Assembly (NCBI RefSeq): GCF_003086295.3
Contig: NC_092045.1
Location: forward strand, 94,936,693 to 95,000,692
From: Arachis hypogaea
Taxonomy: Eukaryota; Streptophyta; Magnoliopsida; Fabales; Fabaceae
Length of the DNA: 64,000 nucleotides
Direction of reading: 5' to 3'
Part shown: positions 33,434-45,396 of the stretch, in pieces
How positions within the stretch are numbered: the stretch's first letter is position 1
How the letters are laid out: each line of letters begins with the position of its first letter
Made by a program: the position numbers and the translations under genes
Notes under the pieces: generated by a model
Told to the model about the DNA's origin: nothing
The model's database searches: none
The model's input: only the letters and a program-made list of their open reading frames with translations

Positions 33434-34616
33434 CAAATCAAGAGATCCCTGAGATACCTCAGGGAATAAATGATCCTCCACACAACTATTGGGAGCAACT
33501 ATGGATAGAAGCACCAAAATTACTGTAAATCATTCAACAGAAGCAAGGAAGAGACATAGAGGAGCTCAAAGAGCACCATTGGACCTTCAAGAAGGCACCA
33601 CCCTCACTCAGGTGGACTCATTCCTTGTTCTTTATTTTCTTTCTGTTTTTCGTTTTTAATATTGTGTTTATCTATGTTTTGTGTCTTTACTTCATGATCA
33701 TTAGTATGTAACCATGCCTTAAAGATTATGAATAATTCCATTAGTCCTTCACCTCTCTTAAATGAAAAATGTTTTAATTCAAAAGAACAAGAAGTACATA
33801 ATTTTCGAAATTATTAGTGAATTTAATTTAATTATATTGATGTGGTGGCAATAATTTTTGTTTTCTGAATGAATGAATGAACAGTGCATATTTTTGATCT
33901 TGTTGTTTATGAGTGTTAAAATTGTTGGTTCTTGAAAGAATGATGAACAAAGAGAAATGTTATTGATGATCTGAAAAACATCATGAAATTGATTCTTGAA
34001 GCAAGAAAAAGCAGTGAAAAAAAAAAGTGGCGAAAATTTTAGCAAAGATCCAAGGCTTTGAGCATTAATGGATAGGAGGGCCCAAGGAAATAAAATCCAG
34101 GCCTAAGTGGCTAAATCAAGCTGTCCCTAACCATGTGCTTGTGTCATGAAGGTCCAAGTGAAAAGCTTGAGACTGAGTGGTTAAAGTCGTGATCCAAAGC
34201 TAAAGAGTGTGCTTAAGAGCTCTGGACACCACTAACTGGGGACTCTAGCAAAGCTGAGTCACAATCTGAAAAGGTTCACCCAGTTATGTGTCTGTGGCAT
34301 TTGTGTATCCGGTGGTAATACTGGAAGACAAAGTGCTTAGGGCCACAGCCAAGACTCATAAAATAGCTGTGTTCAAGAATCAACATGCCTAACTAGGAAA
34401 GTCAATAACACTATCTGAAATTCTAAGTTCCTAGAGAAGCCAATCACTCTAAACTTCAAAGGAAAAAAGTGAGATGCCAAAACTGTTCAGAAGCAAAAAG
34501 CTACAAGTCCCGCTCATCTAATTAAATTAATATTCATTGGTATTTTGGACTTTATAGTATATTCTCTTCTTTTTATCCTATTTGATTTTCAGTTGCTTGG
34601 GGACAAGCAACAATTT

Positions 34617-34629
34617 AAGTTTGGTGTTG
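34617..34629 (+). other. Plus-strand priming region of element A
   Basis: AAGTTTGGTGTTG lies directly against the 3' LTR start, where a polypurine tract belongs. It is not purine-rich; the purine run 'ggggacaagcaa' lies 20 bases upstream. The same arrangement precedes the LTR at 336. Confidence 0.6.
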
Positions 34630-36417
34630 TGATGAGCGGATAATTTATACGCTTTTTGGCATTGTTTTTATATAGTTTTTAGTAAGTTTAAGCTACTTTT
34701 AGGGATGTTTTCATTAGTTTTTATGTTAAATTCACATTTCTAGACTTTACTATGAGTTTGTGTGTTTTTCTGTGATTTCAGGTAAATTCTGACTGAAATT
34801 GAGGGATTTGAGCTAAACTCTGAAGAAGGCTGACAAAAGGACTGCTGATGCTGTTGGAATCTGACCTCTCTGCACTCGAAATGGATTTTCTGGAGCTATA
34901 GAACTCCAATTGGCGCGCTCTCAACGGCGTTGGAAAGTAGACATCCAGGGCTTTCCAGCAATATATAATAGTCCATACTTTATTCGAAGAATGACGACGT
35001 AACTTGGCGTTGAACGCCAAGTACAAGCTGCTGTCTGGAGTTAAACGCCAGAAAAACGTCATGATCCGGAGTTGAACGCCCAAAACACGTCATAACTCGG
35101 AGTTCAACTCCAAGAGAAGCCTCAGCTCGTGGATTAATCAAGCTCAGCCCAAGCATACACCAAGTGGGCCCCGGAAGTGAATTTATGCATCAATTACTTA
35201 CTCATGTAAACCCTAGTAGCTAGTCTAGTATATATAGGACATTTATCTATTGTATTAGACATCTTTGATCTCAGTTTTGTTTTATTCTTCATCTTAGGGG
35301 ATCATTGATCACGTTAGAGAGGGCTGGCCATTCGGCCATGCCTGAACTCTTTGCTTATGTATTTTCAACGGTGGAGTTTCTGCACACCAAAGATTAAGGG
35401 TGTGGAGCTCTGCTGCACCTCAAGTATTAATGAAATTCTATCTTCTTTTATTCAAATCTCTTTTATTCTTATTCCAAGATATTCATTCGTACCCAAGAAC
35501 ATGATGAATGTTATGAGTCAGATTACCCTCATTATCATTCTCACTTATGAACGCGCGTGATTGACAACCACTTCCGTTCTACATGCAACAGAGCTTGAAT
35601 GCGTATCTCTTAGATTCCCCATCAGAATCTTCGTGGTATAAGCTAGATAGATGGCGGCATTTATGAGGATCCGGAAAGTCTCACCTTGTCTGTGGTATTC
35701 CGAGTAGGATCCTGGGAATCCGGAAAGTCCAACCTTATCTGTGGTGTTCCGAGTAGGATTCCGGTGATGAATGACCGTGACGTGCTTCAAACTTTAACCT
35801 GCTGGGCGTTAGTGACAAACGCAAAAGAGGGATTCTATTCCAGTAGGAGCGGGAACCAACCGGTGATTAGCCGTACTGTGACAGAGTGCGTTAGCATAGT
35901 TTTCACTGCGAGGATGGGATGTAGCCATCAGCCATGGGTGATGCCTCCAGACTGGTTAGCTGTGCGAGTGACAGCCGCACAGGATATTTCCCCGTGAGGA
36001 ATGAAAGTAGCCACAGTTGATGGTGAACCCCTATACAAAGCTTGCCATGGAAAGGAGTAAGAAGGATTGAGTAGAAGGAGTAGGAGAGCAGGCGTCCGAG
36101 AGCTCTACAGCATCTCCATCCGCTTATCTGAAATTCCTACCAATGAATCTGCATAAGTGTTCTATCCTTTTTATTATCTCTTTTTATTATTAATTCTTGA
36201 ACCCATAAATAATGTTTAATCTGCCTGACTGAGATTTGCAAGGTGACCATAGCTTGCTTCATACCAACAATCTCTGTGGATTCGACCCTTACTCACGTAA
36301 GGTTTATTACTTGGACGACCCAGTACACTTGCTGGTTAGTTGAACGGAGTTGTGTCCACTCGTGCCAATTTCTAAAATCCAATTACAAGAAAATAGGAAT
36401 CACAATTTCGTCCACCA
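34630..36417 (+). repeat. 3' LTR of element A (1788 bp)
   Basis: Same length as the 5' LTR with about 10 substitutions seen by eye and no indel. It is followed by the target duplication actgc (36418-36422). Confidence 0.95.
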
Positions 36418-36442
36418 ACTGCTCAATTCCACTTAGGTCCAT
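36418..36442 (-). pseudogene. Gag of element F, start codon part
   Basis: On the minus strand ATG at 36440-36442 opens MDLSGIEQS, and the frame passes through the ACTGC duplication into 26727. Element A therefore inserted nine codons into the gag of F. Confidence 0.75.
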
Positions 36443-37098
36443 GATGGAGAAAGGGAGATGATATGGATTGCAAGTAGATTTTTTTTATTTAATTAAAAGT
36501 GACTGAAAATAATAAACTAAAATAAATGGAAAAGAAAATAAGATAAAATTTCGAAAACTAATAGAAAATAAAATCAAAGCAAATTGAAAACTAAATTAAT
36601 TAATTAATTAAAAAGATTTTGAAATTAGCAATTAAAAAGATATGATTGAAAATTATTTTTAAAAAGATATGATTGAAAAGATATGATTGAAGAAATGAAA
36701 AAGATTTGATTTTTGAAAAAGATTTGAAAAGATCAATTTTTGAAATTAGAATTTTGACTTGACTAAAAAAGATATGATTTTGAAAATTAGTGCAAATTTT
36801 TGAAGATTTAAAGGAAAACACAAAGAAGACACCAAACTTAGAAATTTTTAGAAAATCACACACAAATTTTCGAAAACCTAAAGGAAAACACAAGGAAGAC
36901 ACCAAACTTAGAATTTTTAAAGATCAAGAAAGGACTAAGAACATGCAAATTCGAAAAATTAAAAGAAAACAAAAGCATGCAATTGACACCAAACTTAAAA
37001 TATGAAACTAAACTCAAATAAAAGACTCTAAACCAACAAAAATAAAATATTCCTAATCTAAGCAACAAGATAGACCGTCAGTTGTCCAAACTCGAACA
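36443..37098 (-). other. AT-rich leader of element F
   Basis: The minus-strand equivalent of A's leader: three AAGTTTGGTG motifs (as ACACCAAACTT near 36830, 36900 and 36986), TTCGAA palindromes (36549, 36865, 36947) and 'aaaagatatgatt' repeats. There is no gene. Confidence 0.75.
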
Positions 37099-37117
37099 AT
37101 CCCCGGCAACGGTGCCA
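37099..37117 (-). other. Primer binding site, tRNA-Asp type (element F)
   Basis: On the minus strand it reads TGGCACCGTTGCCGGGGAT, one base off the perfect tRNA-Asp complement. Confidence 0.88.
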
Positions 37118-37123
37118 AAAACT

Positions 37124-38634
37124 TGGTGCACGAAATCACAATCACACTTTTGTAATTCCACACAACTAACCAGCAAGTGTACTGGGTCGTCCAAGTAATA
37201 CCTTACGTGAGTAAGGGTCGATCCCACGGAGATTGTCGGCTTGAAGCAAGCTATGGTTATCTTGTAACTCTTAGTCAGGATATCAATAATTCTCAGATTT
37301 AATTGTAAAAAGTAAAAGAACATGAAATAAATACTTGTTTTGCAGTAATGGAGAACAGGTTGAGGTTTTGGAGATGCTCTATCTTCCGAATTTCTACTTT
37401 CCTACTGTCTTCTTCTTCCAGCACACAAGGCTCCTTCCATGGCAAGATGTATGTTGGGTTTCACCGTTGTCAATGGCTACCTCCCGTCCTCTCAGTGAAA
37501 ATGTTCAATGCGCTCTGTCACAGCACGGCTATTCATCTGTCGGTTCTCGATCATGTCGGAATAGAATCCAGTGATTCTTTTGCGTCTGTCACTAACGCTC
37601 CACAATCGCGAGTTTGAAGGTCGTCACAGTCATTCAATCCTTGAATCCTACTCAGGATACCACAGACAAGGTTTAGACCTTCCGGATTCTCAAGAATGCT
37701 GCCATCAATTCTAGCTTATACCACGAAGATTCTGATTAAGGAATCCAAGAGATATCCACTCAATCTAAGGTAGAACGGAGGTGGTTGTCAGGCACACGTT
37801 CATAGGTGAGAATGATAATGAGTGTCACGGATCATCACATTCATCAAGTTGAGGAACAATTGATATCTTAGAATAGAAGCAAGCGTGATTGAATGAAAAA
37901 TAGTAGTAATTGCATTAAGCCATTAGGACACAGCAGAGCTCCTCACCCCCAACTGTGGGGTTTAGAGACTCATGCCATAGAAGATACAATATGAAACGTG
38001 TAAAGTGTCATGAGGTAAAGATACAATGTCAAAAGATCCTATTTATAGTGAACTAGTAACCTAGGATATACAGAAATGAGTAAATAACGTAAAAATCCAC
38101 TTCCGAGGTCCACTTGGTGTGTGCTTGGGCTGAGCATTGAATCTTTCATGTGTAGAGACTTTTCCTTGAGTTAAACGCCAGCTTTTGTGCCAGTTTGGGC
38201 GTTTAACTCCAATTTTTGTGCCAGTTCCGGCGTTAAACACCGGGAATTCTGAAGCTGATTTGCAACACCGGTTTGGGCCATAAAATCTAGGGCAAAGTAT
38301 GGACTATTATACATTTCTGGAGAGCCCAGGATGTCTACTTTCCAACACAATTCAGAGCGCGCCAATTGGGCTTCTGTAGCTCCAGAAAATCCACTTTGAG
38401 TGCAGGGAGGTCAGAATCCAACAGCATCTGCAGTCCTTTTCAGCCTCTGAATCAGATTTTTGCTCAGGTCCCTCAATTTCAGCCAGAAAATACCTGAAAT
38501 CACAGAAAAACACACAAACTCATAGTAAAGTCTAGAAAAGTGAATTTTAACTAAAAACTAATAAAAATATAATAAAAACTAACTAAAACATACTAAAAAC
38601 AATGCCAAAAAGCGTATAAATTATCCGCTCATCA
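37124..38634 (-). repeat. 5' LTR of element F (1511 bp)
   Basis: On the minus strand TGATGAGCGG...GTGCACCA, next to the primer site. Palindromes GAGTTAAACGCC and GGCGTTTAACTCC lie at 38168-38245. F's 3' portion is lost; its gag ends at an unrelated LTR fragment (26547). The outer flank is cagga. Confidence 0.88.
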
Positions 38635-39966
38635 CAGGACTTAGTCAGGCAAATAGAAAAAAGGGTTGTTGTTGAGAACACATAAAACAATATAATAAAG
38701 AAAGCAGTAAAGAATTGGTGTAAAAACAATAATGGGAAAATAGTTAAGATCTCCAAGATGTTTATCTTTCCGGACAAATAGTTCTTACTAACTATTTTAA
38801 CAACGGATGATTCATTCCATGGCAAACCATAAGTGATTAAAGCCAAATGTCTTTGCGAGTTAATCTCCCCGAATCTTACTAAAACGCCATAGATAAGGTC
38901 AATTCTTTCATATCATAGGGTGAAGTTCAGAAATCTAGTTTAGCACCACAGAAACCTTAATTACCCAAAGCTGATAGGATTGCATATCACATATCCCAAT
39001 CAGTTCCAAGTAACCCTCAGTTTAGGAGGAGTGTTTTCAAGCTGTAGCCCAAGCGAGATAGTTCTGTCGAGAATCACAAGTGCTCATGTAGAATAAGGGG
39101 TCATACTGTCGTTTCACCTCAGATTCATAGGATTAAGGACGAAAACAACACCTTAGAATGGAATAAAAAATTAATTAAAATAGAAGAGTCATAAGATTAA
39201 TCTATAGAAATAAGTAGAGCTCCTAACCTTAACCAGGAGGTTTAGTTAATCATACTTTACAGAGAAAACAAAATAACAGTAAAGAAGATATATTTGGATC
39301 TCTCTTACTCATAAACCTAAGCAATCTCATCTTTAAATAGTAAAAGCTAAACATAAAAGATGTTAATTTAAATTTAAAAGTTACAAGGATAAGATAAGAT
39401 AAGCTAAGGAGTGCTAAAATCCACTTTAGGGCCCATTTTGGTGATTGCTTCGGTTCTGTCTGGCATTCAACACCAATCTGGGCATTGAACGCCCCATAGG
39501 GGGGCAGAGCGTACTGGTCCTTGCTCCCTGGCTGGTGTTGAACGCCAGTTTTGGGCATTCAGCACTGGGCTTGCTCCTCTTTGGGTACTAAATGCCAGAT
39601 TTGGATGTTTAGCGCCAGATTTGGCAGTGATTCTGGAAGAGAAGTATAAACTATCATATATCGTTGGAAAGCTCTAGAAGTTAGCTTTCTAAAAAATGTT
39701 AAGACAGCATCAATCAGACCTCTGTAGCTCATGTTATGCTCATTGGAATACAAGGAGGTCAGGATTGACAGCATCTGCTATCCTTTCTTCGTCTCTGCAC
39801 ACGACACTGCTAAATTCGTCTAAAATTCTCCTAAAATTGTAAAAATAACATAAAAACTTAATGTAACATCCAAAGATATTCACTAAAATATAATAAAACT
39901 TAATAAAATCCAATTAAAAATAACTAGAAAATGAGGTGAAAAAGGGTATAAGATATTCACTTAGCA
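38635..39966 (-). repeat. LTR of the D family (most of one copy)
   Basis: The right end reads '...agatattcacttagca', matching the D terminus at 19014. The middle carries degenerate palindromes (39470-39625). Element F interrupts it about 170 bases before its other end. It could be the 5' LTR of element D, whose 3' LTR is at 18622-19014, or an independent copy. Confidence 0.75.
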
Positions 39967-41975
39967 CATATCTCCAGAAATAAGTCTATATAAGGGAAAG
40001 TAAGATAAAAGGTAAAACATATCTGAAAAATTAATACTCACTTAAGTCTATGTCACTCTTTTCTTTTAATTATTATTAAATTAAGCATCAGAGTACCTTT
40101 TACAGGAACCCACCCTGTCTGGTGTTCTATGAAGTTTGACGTATACCTCATCCATGGAGAAGACAGGACTGTTGAGGTTAGAAAACTAATCCTTAATCAA
40201 AGTGATTAACAAACATTATTAAGTGATTATAAATTATTTGTGTAATTTATTTGGCTTAGTGTGCAGGAAAATAAGTTATACAAAAATAATCTAAGAAGCT
40301 TGAGATGCAGCCCCAAACCATGTCTGGCCCATCTATGCACACAATATGACTCACTCATTGATAATCCAATAAGCATGTCCACACCAATACTCCAAATCTT
40401 GATCTAATAAAGAAAACGATTGAACCAAGAAAAAGAAAACAAGCCACATGTTATGTGTAGACAATCAAACTTAGCCCAAACCACTCTAAGCCCATTTGGG
40501 ATCCCAAAGCCAAGTCCTCACAAATCACTAGGTCACCAACAGAGTAAACAAAATTCAAATTCATTTGATTTCTTTTTCAATTCCACTGAACACACTCTCT
40601 TTCTTCTCTCTCTTCTCTTTTTTTCCTTTCACGTCAAAACTCAGAACCAAGAAAGAAAAAAATAGAAAGAGCCGAAGGTAGATTGTGGTGAAGAACAAAA
40701 AATTTGTTTCCAATTCTAAGAAAGAAGAAGGGTTACAACAAAGAAGTTATTCTCATTCGGTCAAGAGTACATCAAAAAGGCTTCTTTCACCATTTGTGCC
40801 ACACCTAGAAACCGTGAAGAAATCTGCCAAGCCTCAAGCACAGATCAAGCAACCATTAAGAAAAAAAAAGTCAAATATGGTTAGAAGCTCATCCACGGTC
40901 TAAATCCAAACTTGGGACCAAAGCAAAACTCAATGGTCAAGATTCAATGAGCTTTATGAAAAAGGATGAGAGAGAATGGGTAAGTTGCATGCAACAGAAT
41001 TGAAGTACTCTCTCTCTCTCTCTCTCTCTCTTCTTACTATGCCGCTGTGATCTTTGATGTTGGAGAAGGAGATAACCAGGAATTTGAACTTGTTCTCAAC
41101 ATTGGAAACTTCACTCTTCTATAATAAAGGTGAACAGCCAAGGGTTGAAGCAAGAGAGAAATAGCAGAGCACTGAGTTCAGTTCTCATAGCTACCTAAGC
41201 TGTTCTAAGTTCTTCTCCTTCATGGTTTTCATGTTGTATTTCTTTTTCTCAATTTAGTTTGTCTGAGTCTCATTGAAAAAGGCAAACATGGTGAAGTTTG
41301 TAACGAAAAACTAATGAGAGGTAAAAGGTAGTGAGTTAAACTTGGAGAACAAGCCATAAGATGTCTCAGATTTTTTTTTGTACGTCTTTCTGTTTTGTAT
41401 CATGATTCTATGGGAATCCCTTGTAAGTTGGGTTAGCACTTGCCAGTTGAAAGCTAGGTTAAAGTCCTAGTCAAATTTAGATTGTGTTAGAATCTGAATT
41501 TATCCTAAATAGAATTGGTAGATCCTAGGGAGATTTGGTGATTGTAATCCATTGAAAGATAGTAAAATTCCGTCTTAGTTGAGATAGAGACTGGATGTAG
41601 GCTACATTGCACTGGGTAGCTGAACCAGGATATATCTGCGTGTAATTCTCTTCTTTCTACTCTATCTCAATTTTTGTAATTTATGAGACAAAAAGAAAGT
41701 ATCTCATATTATGACAGGAGAAAAAAAATAAAAATATCTCCTCAAGTTCTCTTAGTAAAACTAATTTAAAAGTCAGCAGAAAAGGAGACCAAGATTCAAC
41801 CTCCCTTCTCTTAGCCATTGATATCCATCAAGGACGATATCTCCTTTTCTGTGATGAATTATACCTTGGATACCCCTTAACGATAAGAACATTAAACACC
41901 CACCGCGGGACATACCTCAATGTTATCCCACATTTTTTTCCACTTGTTATTTCTCTTTTTTGTAGAACCTCAACC
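39967..41975 (+). other. Unclassified region, probably worn LTR and leader sequence
   Basis: No credible gene. It holds pyrimidine-rich and adenine-rich tracts, a (CT)n run near 41009-41032, and text such as 'actgggtagctgaaccaggatatatctgcgtg' cut in style like plant LTR ends. It lies upstream of a Tat-like gag and may be that element's 5' part. No primer site or LTR pair was found. Confidence 0.35.
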
Positions 41976-42678
41976 ATGGTAGATGAGCAATCCCTTCTTT
42001 CACCAGCACATGCTAAATTATTGGCCATGAATGTTGCACTGCATGCTGAAAATCAGAGGATGGTCGATCTATTAGCTCAATGCCAGAATGGTTGTCAAGA
42101 CTATGATGATCACAAAAATATCAACAATAGCAAAATGCATGAGGACCATACCTTAGAAACCAACATTTTGGTAGAGATCACTCCAACCATAGGAGCAAAG
42201 AGATCTTCCAACCCTTTTTCTAAAGACATCATGAGTTTTTAGCTGCTTGCCAAATTCACTTTTCTAATAGCCTTTAAGTCATAAAGGGAGTTAGTGATCC
42301 GAACTTATACGTTATAAAATTCCGTTCTATGATGCTAGGGAACAATGCCTCTTACCTTATTTTTTGTCGTTCTTTTCCTGGCATTTTGGATGGTGTTTTT
42401 TATGGATTTCATTGTTACTTATAGTTTCTATCTCTACTTTTCAGGAATTCGCTGACCTCTTCACCAATAATTTTGCAGCATCCGATTCATGATTTTGATT
42501 ACCTCATCACAATCAAACAAGATCAACCCTAAATCTCTGTGACTACATGACGAGGTTCAATAAGAAAACAATAGAGATCTCCAACCTTAATCTCAACGTC
42601 CACATATCCATTCCCTTAAAAGTGACCTTCTCTCTAACAAGTTCTAGGAAACATTGTTGTTGCCAAGCCCAAGACTTT
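41976..42678 (+). pseudogene. Tat-like gag fragments
   Basis: A first frame (41976-42242) opens MVDEQSLLSPAHAKLLAMN with a helical block. After a gap a second frame near 42500 reads LCDYMTRFNKKTIEISNLN, the conserved gag block of Tat-type Ty3/gypsy elements (usual form DYMTRFN.E...I.NLNP). The two lie in different frames and most of the gag core is lost. A direct jump to integrase C-terminal sequence follows, so the whole pol between is deleted. Confidence 0.6.
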
Positions 42679-43419
42679 GGCAAAATTCTGAAAAAAAAAT
42701 AACAGGACAGATGAAAATTGAAGAGCTCTGACAAGCTCGGCAGACCAATAAAGCAACTCAATCAAACAAGAATGTCTAGAAAGATCTTTTCAAATTAGCA
42801 AAGTAATCGGCAAAGGGGCTTATACCCTTCAAGCACTACTAGGCAGAAAACTACCTGGTACTTAGAACGCATCACCTCTAAAAATATACCACTACTAACT
42901 TAGCTTGTAAGCTTGGACTCGAAGATATATTCTTTTTTATACTCACAAGATTTCTCCCATACTGGATTTTTCTTAGAGGAATTTTAATGAGGCAGTTCAT
43001 CCTGCACCTTCTATGTTGAGAGCGTAACCCTCAATAAAATACATTACTTTAGCAGAATTTTGAGAAAAATTAGTCAGACAAATGAAAGTTGAAGAGCTCA
43101 GATAAGCTTGGCAGACCAATAAACTAACTCAATCAAAAGATAAGAACCAGCAGAAAGATCTTTTTGAATTAACAAAGTGATTGACAAAGGGGATTATATC
43201 CTTCGAACACTACTAAGCAAAGAACTACTTAGTACTTAGAACGCATTATCTCTAAAATTATACCACAACTAAGTTATAAGTTAGGACTCGGATTTGTATT
43301 CTTTTCATACTCACAAGATTTCTCCCACACTAAATTTTGCTTAGAAGAATTTTAATGAGACACTTCATCTTGACCCTTTTATGATAAGAGGGTAATCCTC
43401 AATAAATAATATATTATTT
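42679..43419 (+). repeat. Tandem duplication (about 371 bp x 2) of an integrase tail
   Basis: Copy 1 is about 42679-43050 and copy 2 about 43051-43419, roughly 80% alike. Each contains the integrase C-terminal block (VIGKGAYTLQALLGRKL in copy 1, VIDKGDYILRTLLSKEL in copy 2) and then 'actcacaagatttctcccacac' and 'gaattttaatgag', typical of the region before a Tat 3' LTR. Both have TAG where a Trp is usual. Confidence 0.8.
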
Positions 43420-45180
43420 TTATCTTTATTGTTATTAATTTTTAATTATTACAATTATTCTTGACTTTAGTTTTGCTATTATTTTTCCTACACATTACAC
43501 ATGTTACAATAAACCAACATCAAAATTGGCATAGAAAAACAAACCAAAAATTTATAAGTCAAAATCAATTTAAACAAGATAACACCTTTAAGTCAAAATT
43601 AATCCAAACAACCAAAAATTATAAGTCAGAATCAATCCAAAAAAATCGACAATTATAAGTCAGAATCAGTAAAAGAAAATGGACACATATAAGTTAGCAT
43701 AAATCCAACAAACAAACACATATAAGCTCGTCCAAAAATACACTAATATAGGCAACTCCTTCCTAATGAAAAACTTGTCCAAATTTATTTTCAAGATTAT
43801 TAAGTTAATATTGGGGATTAATCCTCATTTCTCTAAATTATTATATTACCGCATCTCTTTCGTATCCTACCGAGTTATAACTCGACAACTCAAAAGCTCA
43901 ACCTGTTTATGTTAAAAATAACCAGGTCAGGCTTGGGAGCTGCGATTTGGCCACTATAACTCAGCGATTATAACCTATAGTTCAGAGATTAGGTTAAAAG
44001 AATAATAGAATTTTCATGACTCACAATGTTGTTGTCATAACTCGACTGTTATACCTATAACTCGACAACTGCTGCCTATAACTTGGAGAACAGGTCAAAC
44101 AAAGAGATAAAATCATTCAAGTAAAATAGAAAAATAACCTCCTCACATATCACCCATAATAGTTCGAAGAAGTAGTCAAAATTGATGTCATAACTCCAAA
44201 CATAACCTCATTGTGGCCTACACATGCACTCACTAATATATCAAGAACCGAAGATATTTGAAAATGGTCATATCTCCAAAAGAAAGTCTAGTTAAGTTGT
44301 TCCTACGTGATAAGCCCGACGATGGGTATAACTTGTACCGTTCAAGGATTGAGTAGTCTTTCACCTGAAGTGGAAGAGGCATACGTTGACTTCAAGAGAA
44401 GCGGAAGTGGCGTGCACTTGCAAAGTGAATAGCATACCTCCCTTTTGACCATAGTACGGTTAATGTATGTGACCTATTCTTTAATATAATGTGGAAGTTA
44501 CTTGTAACAACATCCTCTTTCAGTAGGATTCTATTTCTTAATTCTTATTTAATATTTTGCTAATAGAATAATAAACACGTTTAATTATCAAAATAACCAA
44601 TTTATAAGGAGTATAGCTGTGTTATTCCCAACGGATCATAGCCCCCAAGCTTAACATGAGAGAGTATGGAGAAGGTTGAGCTTTCATAAGATATCCCGAC
44701 CTATAAATCAGTTATCTGATAGAGGGATACAGCCCCAAGGTCAACTTGTCTCAACAGTAATAAATAATATAATTTCTTGGAACTAAGAAGTACTTGTAGA
44801 AAATAATTTGTATTTGAAATAGATAATAAATAAAAAGAAAATTGTAATTATTACTTGTAGTTACCTGTTGCGGTTACCAAGGCCAGTTACTTTTCTTATG
44901 TTAGGGGAAAATAGATCAACAGTGTAATAGTCGTTGAAGTTGAAACAAGGAGCATCATGATTTTTTTATTTCAGGGGTTGTATGTTTTATTGGGTTGGAG
45001 TGGGCTTAGGTTTATTATCCTTCAATTTTACTATTCTTAGGGCTTTCAGGTTTTGGAAATTTTAGAAAATATAAATACAAAAGGTTAATAGAGCTCATAA
45101 CCTTTTGTTCTGCTTTATCATCTTTTTCTCTGTTTCTTATTGAGGCTGTAAATCTTAGAATAGGAAAAAAGAAAGGAAAG
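43420..45180 (+). other. AT-rich LTR-like region
   Basis: No gene. It contains the 14-bp palindrome CGAGTTATAACTCG (about 43869) and several 'ataactcgac' half copies to 44070, a phrase 'catagcccccaagctta' seen in legume Tat-type LTRs, and 'aaatataaataca' as a possible TATA at about 45070. LTR limits were not found. Confidence 0.45.
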
Positions 45181-45396
45181 GGTAAGGACAATAAAGTGGT
45201 AGACAAAGAATTTGTCCCTAATAGTAGTGATCCTTATTCATGGATAGGTTTTCCTGTAAGAGATTATGTGTCTTGGTTTAGCGACGAAGAAAGTGTCAGT
45301 CAACTAGGTAGTTCTGAGTGGGTGAGGAGGGATGAGGATCTCAAAGTTGAGTTTTTACCAAGCAATGTCTTTGATAGAATGTATTATAGGAATGAA
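45181..45396 (+). pseudogene. Unrecognised TE-type ORF, N-terminal part, split by element G
   Basis: An open frame with a basic start (KKKGKGKDNK) followed by DPYSWIGFPVRDYVSWFSDE and WVRRDEDLKVEFLP. I connect this, from memory, with the extra ORFs of legume Tat-type elements; I cannot name a domain. No ATG is seen; the frame is open to about 45100. Element G interrupts it at the duplicated ATGAR, and the frame continues at 57188 for about 20 codons to a stop. Confidence 0.45.
45392..45396. other. Target site duplication of element G (left), ATGAA
   Basis: It pairs with ATGAG at 57188-57192 with one mismatch. The reading frame of the interrupted ORF supports ATGAG as the original. Confidence 0.75.

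Larger units (their letters stand above)
33013..34629 (+). other. Remaining 3' untranslated region of element A
   Basis: No gene is present. It holds AAGTTTGGTG at 33268 and 34617, a tRNA-Asn-like segment (33400-33433), and a short coding relic just after it (33437-33500, reading EIPEIPQG then NYWEQL). I recall that relic from related peanut elements. The last 330 bases are shared with 1-335. Confidence 0.75.
26733..36417 (+). mobile_element. Element A: complete, young, pol-less LTR retrotransposon (gag-protease only)
   Basis: It has two LTRs of exactly 1788 bp with about 10 differences by eye, a perfect 5-bp target duplication ACTGC, a tRNA-Asp primer site, a T-rich leader, one intact 772-codon frame (gag plus an aspartic-protease-like domain) and a 2.2-kb 3' untranslated region. 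No reverse transcriptase, RNase H or integrase is present, so it must use enzymes of a partner, presumably an Athila-like autonomous element. It fits the 'terminal-repeat with gag' (TR-GAG) class. It may belong to a named Arachis non-autonomous family such as Feral, but I cannot verify that. It inserted in the gag of element F. Confidence 0.93.

Noticed and set aside
33424..33450. Match of the tRNA-like segment to tRNA-Cys (GCA) on its 3' side
   Set aside because: The bases 'caaatcaagagatccc' are explained by the element's own coding relic (NQEIPEIPQG); the pairing of the anticodon stem is poor, so a Cys tRNA is not supported.
25935..38634. One large element bounded by the LTRs at 25935 and 38634
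   Set aside because: The two LTRs are inverted relative to each other and the flanking five bases differ, so they are not a pair.
40420..40903. Host gene with an 81-codon and a 72-codon frame
   Set aside because: Lys/Ser-rich low-complexity frames without homology that I recognise, in sequence that looks like worn LTR or leader.
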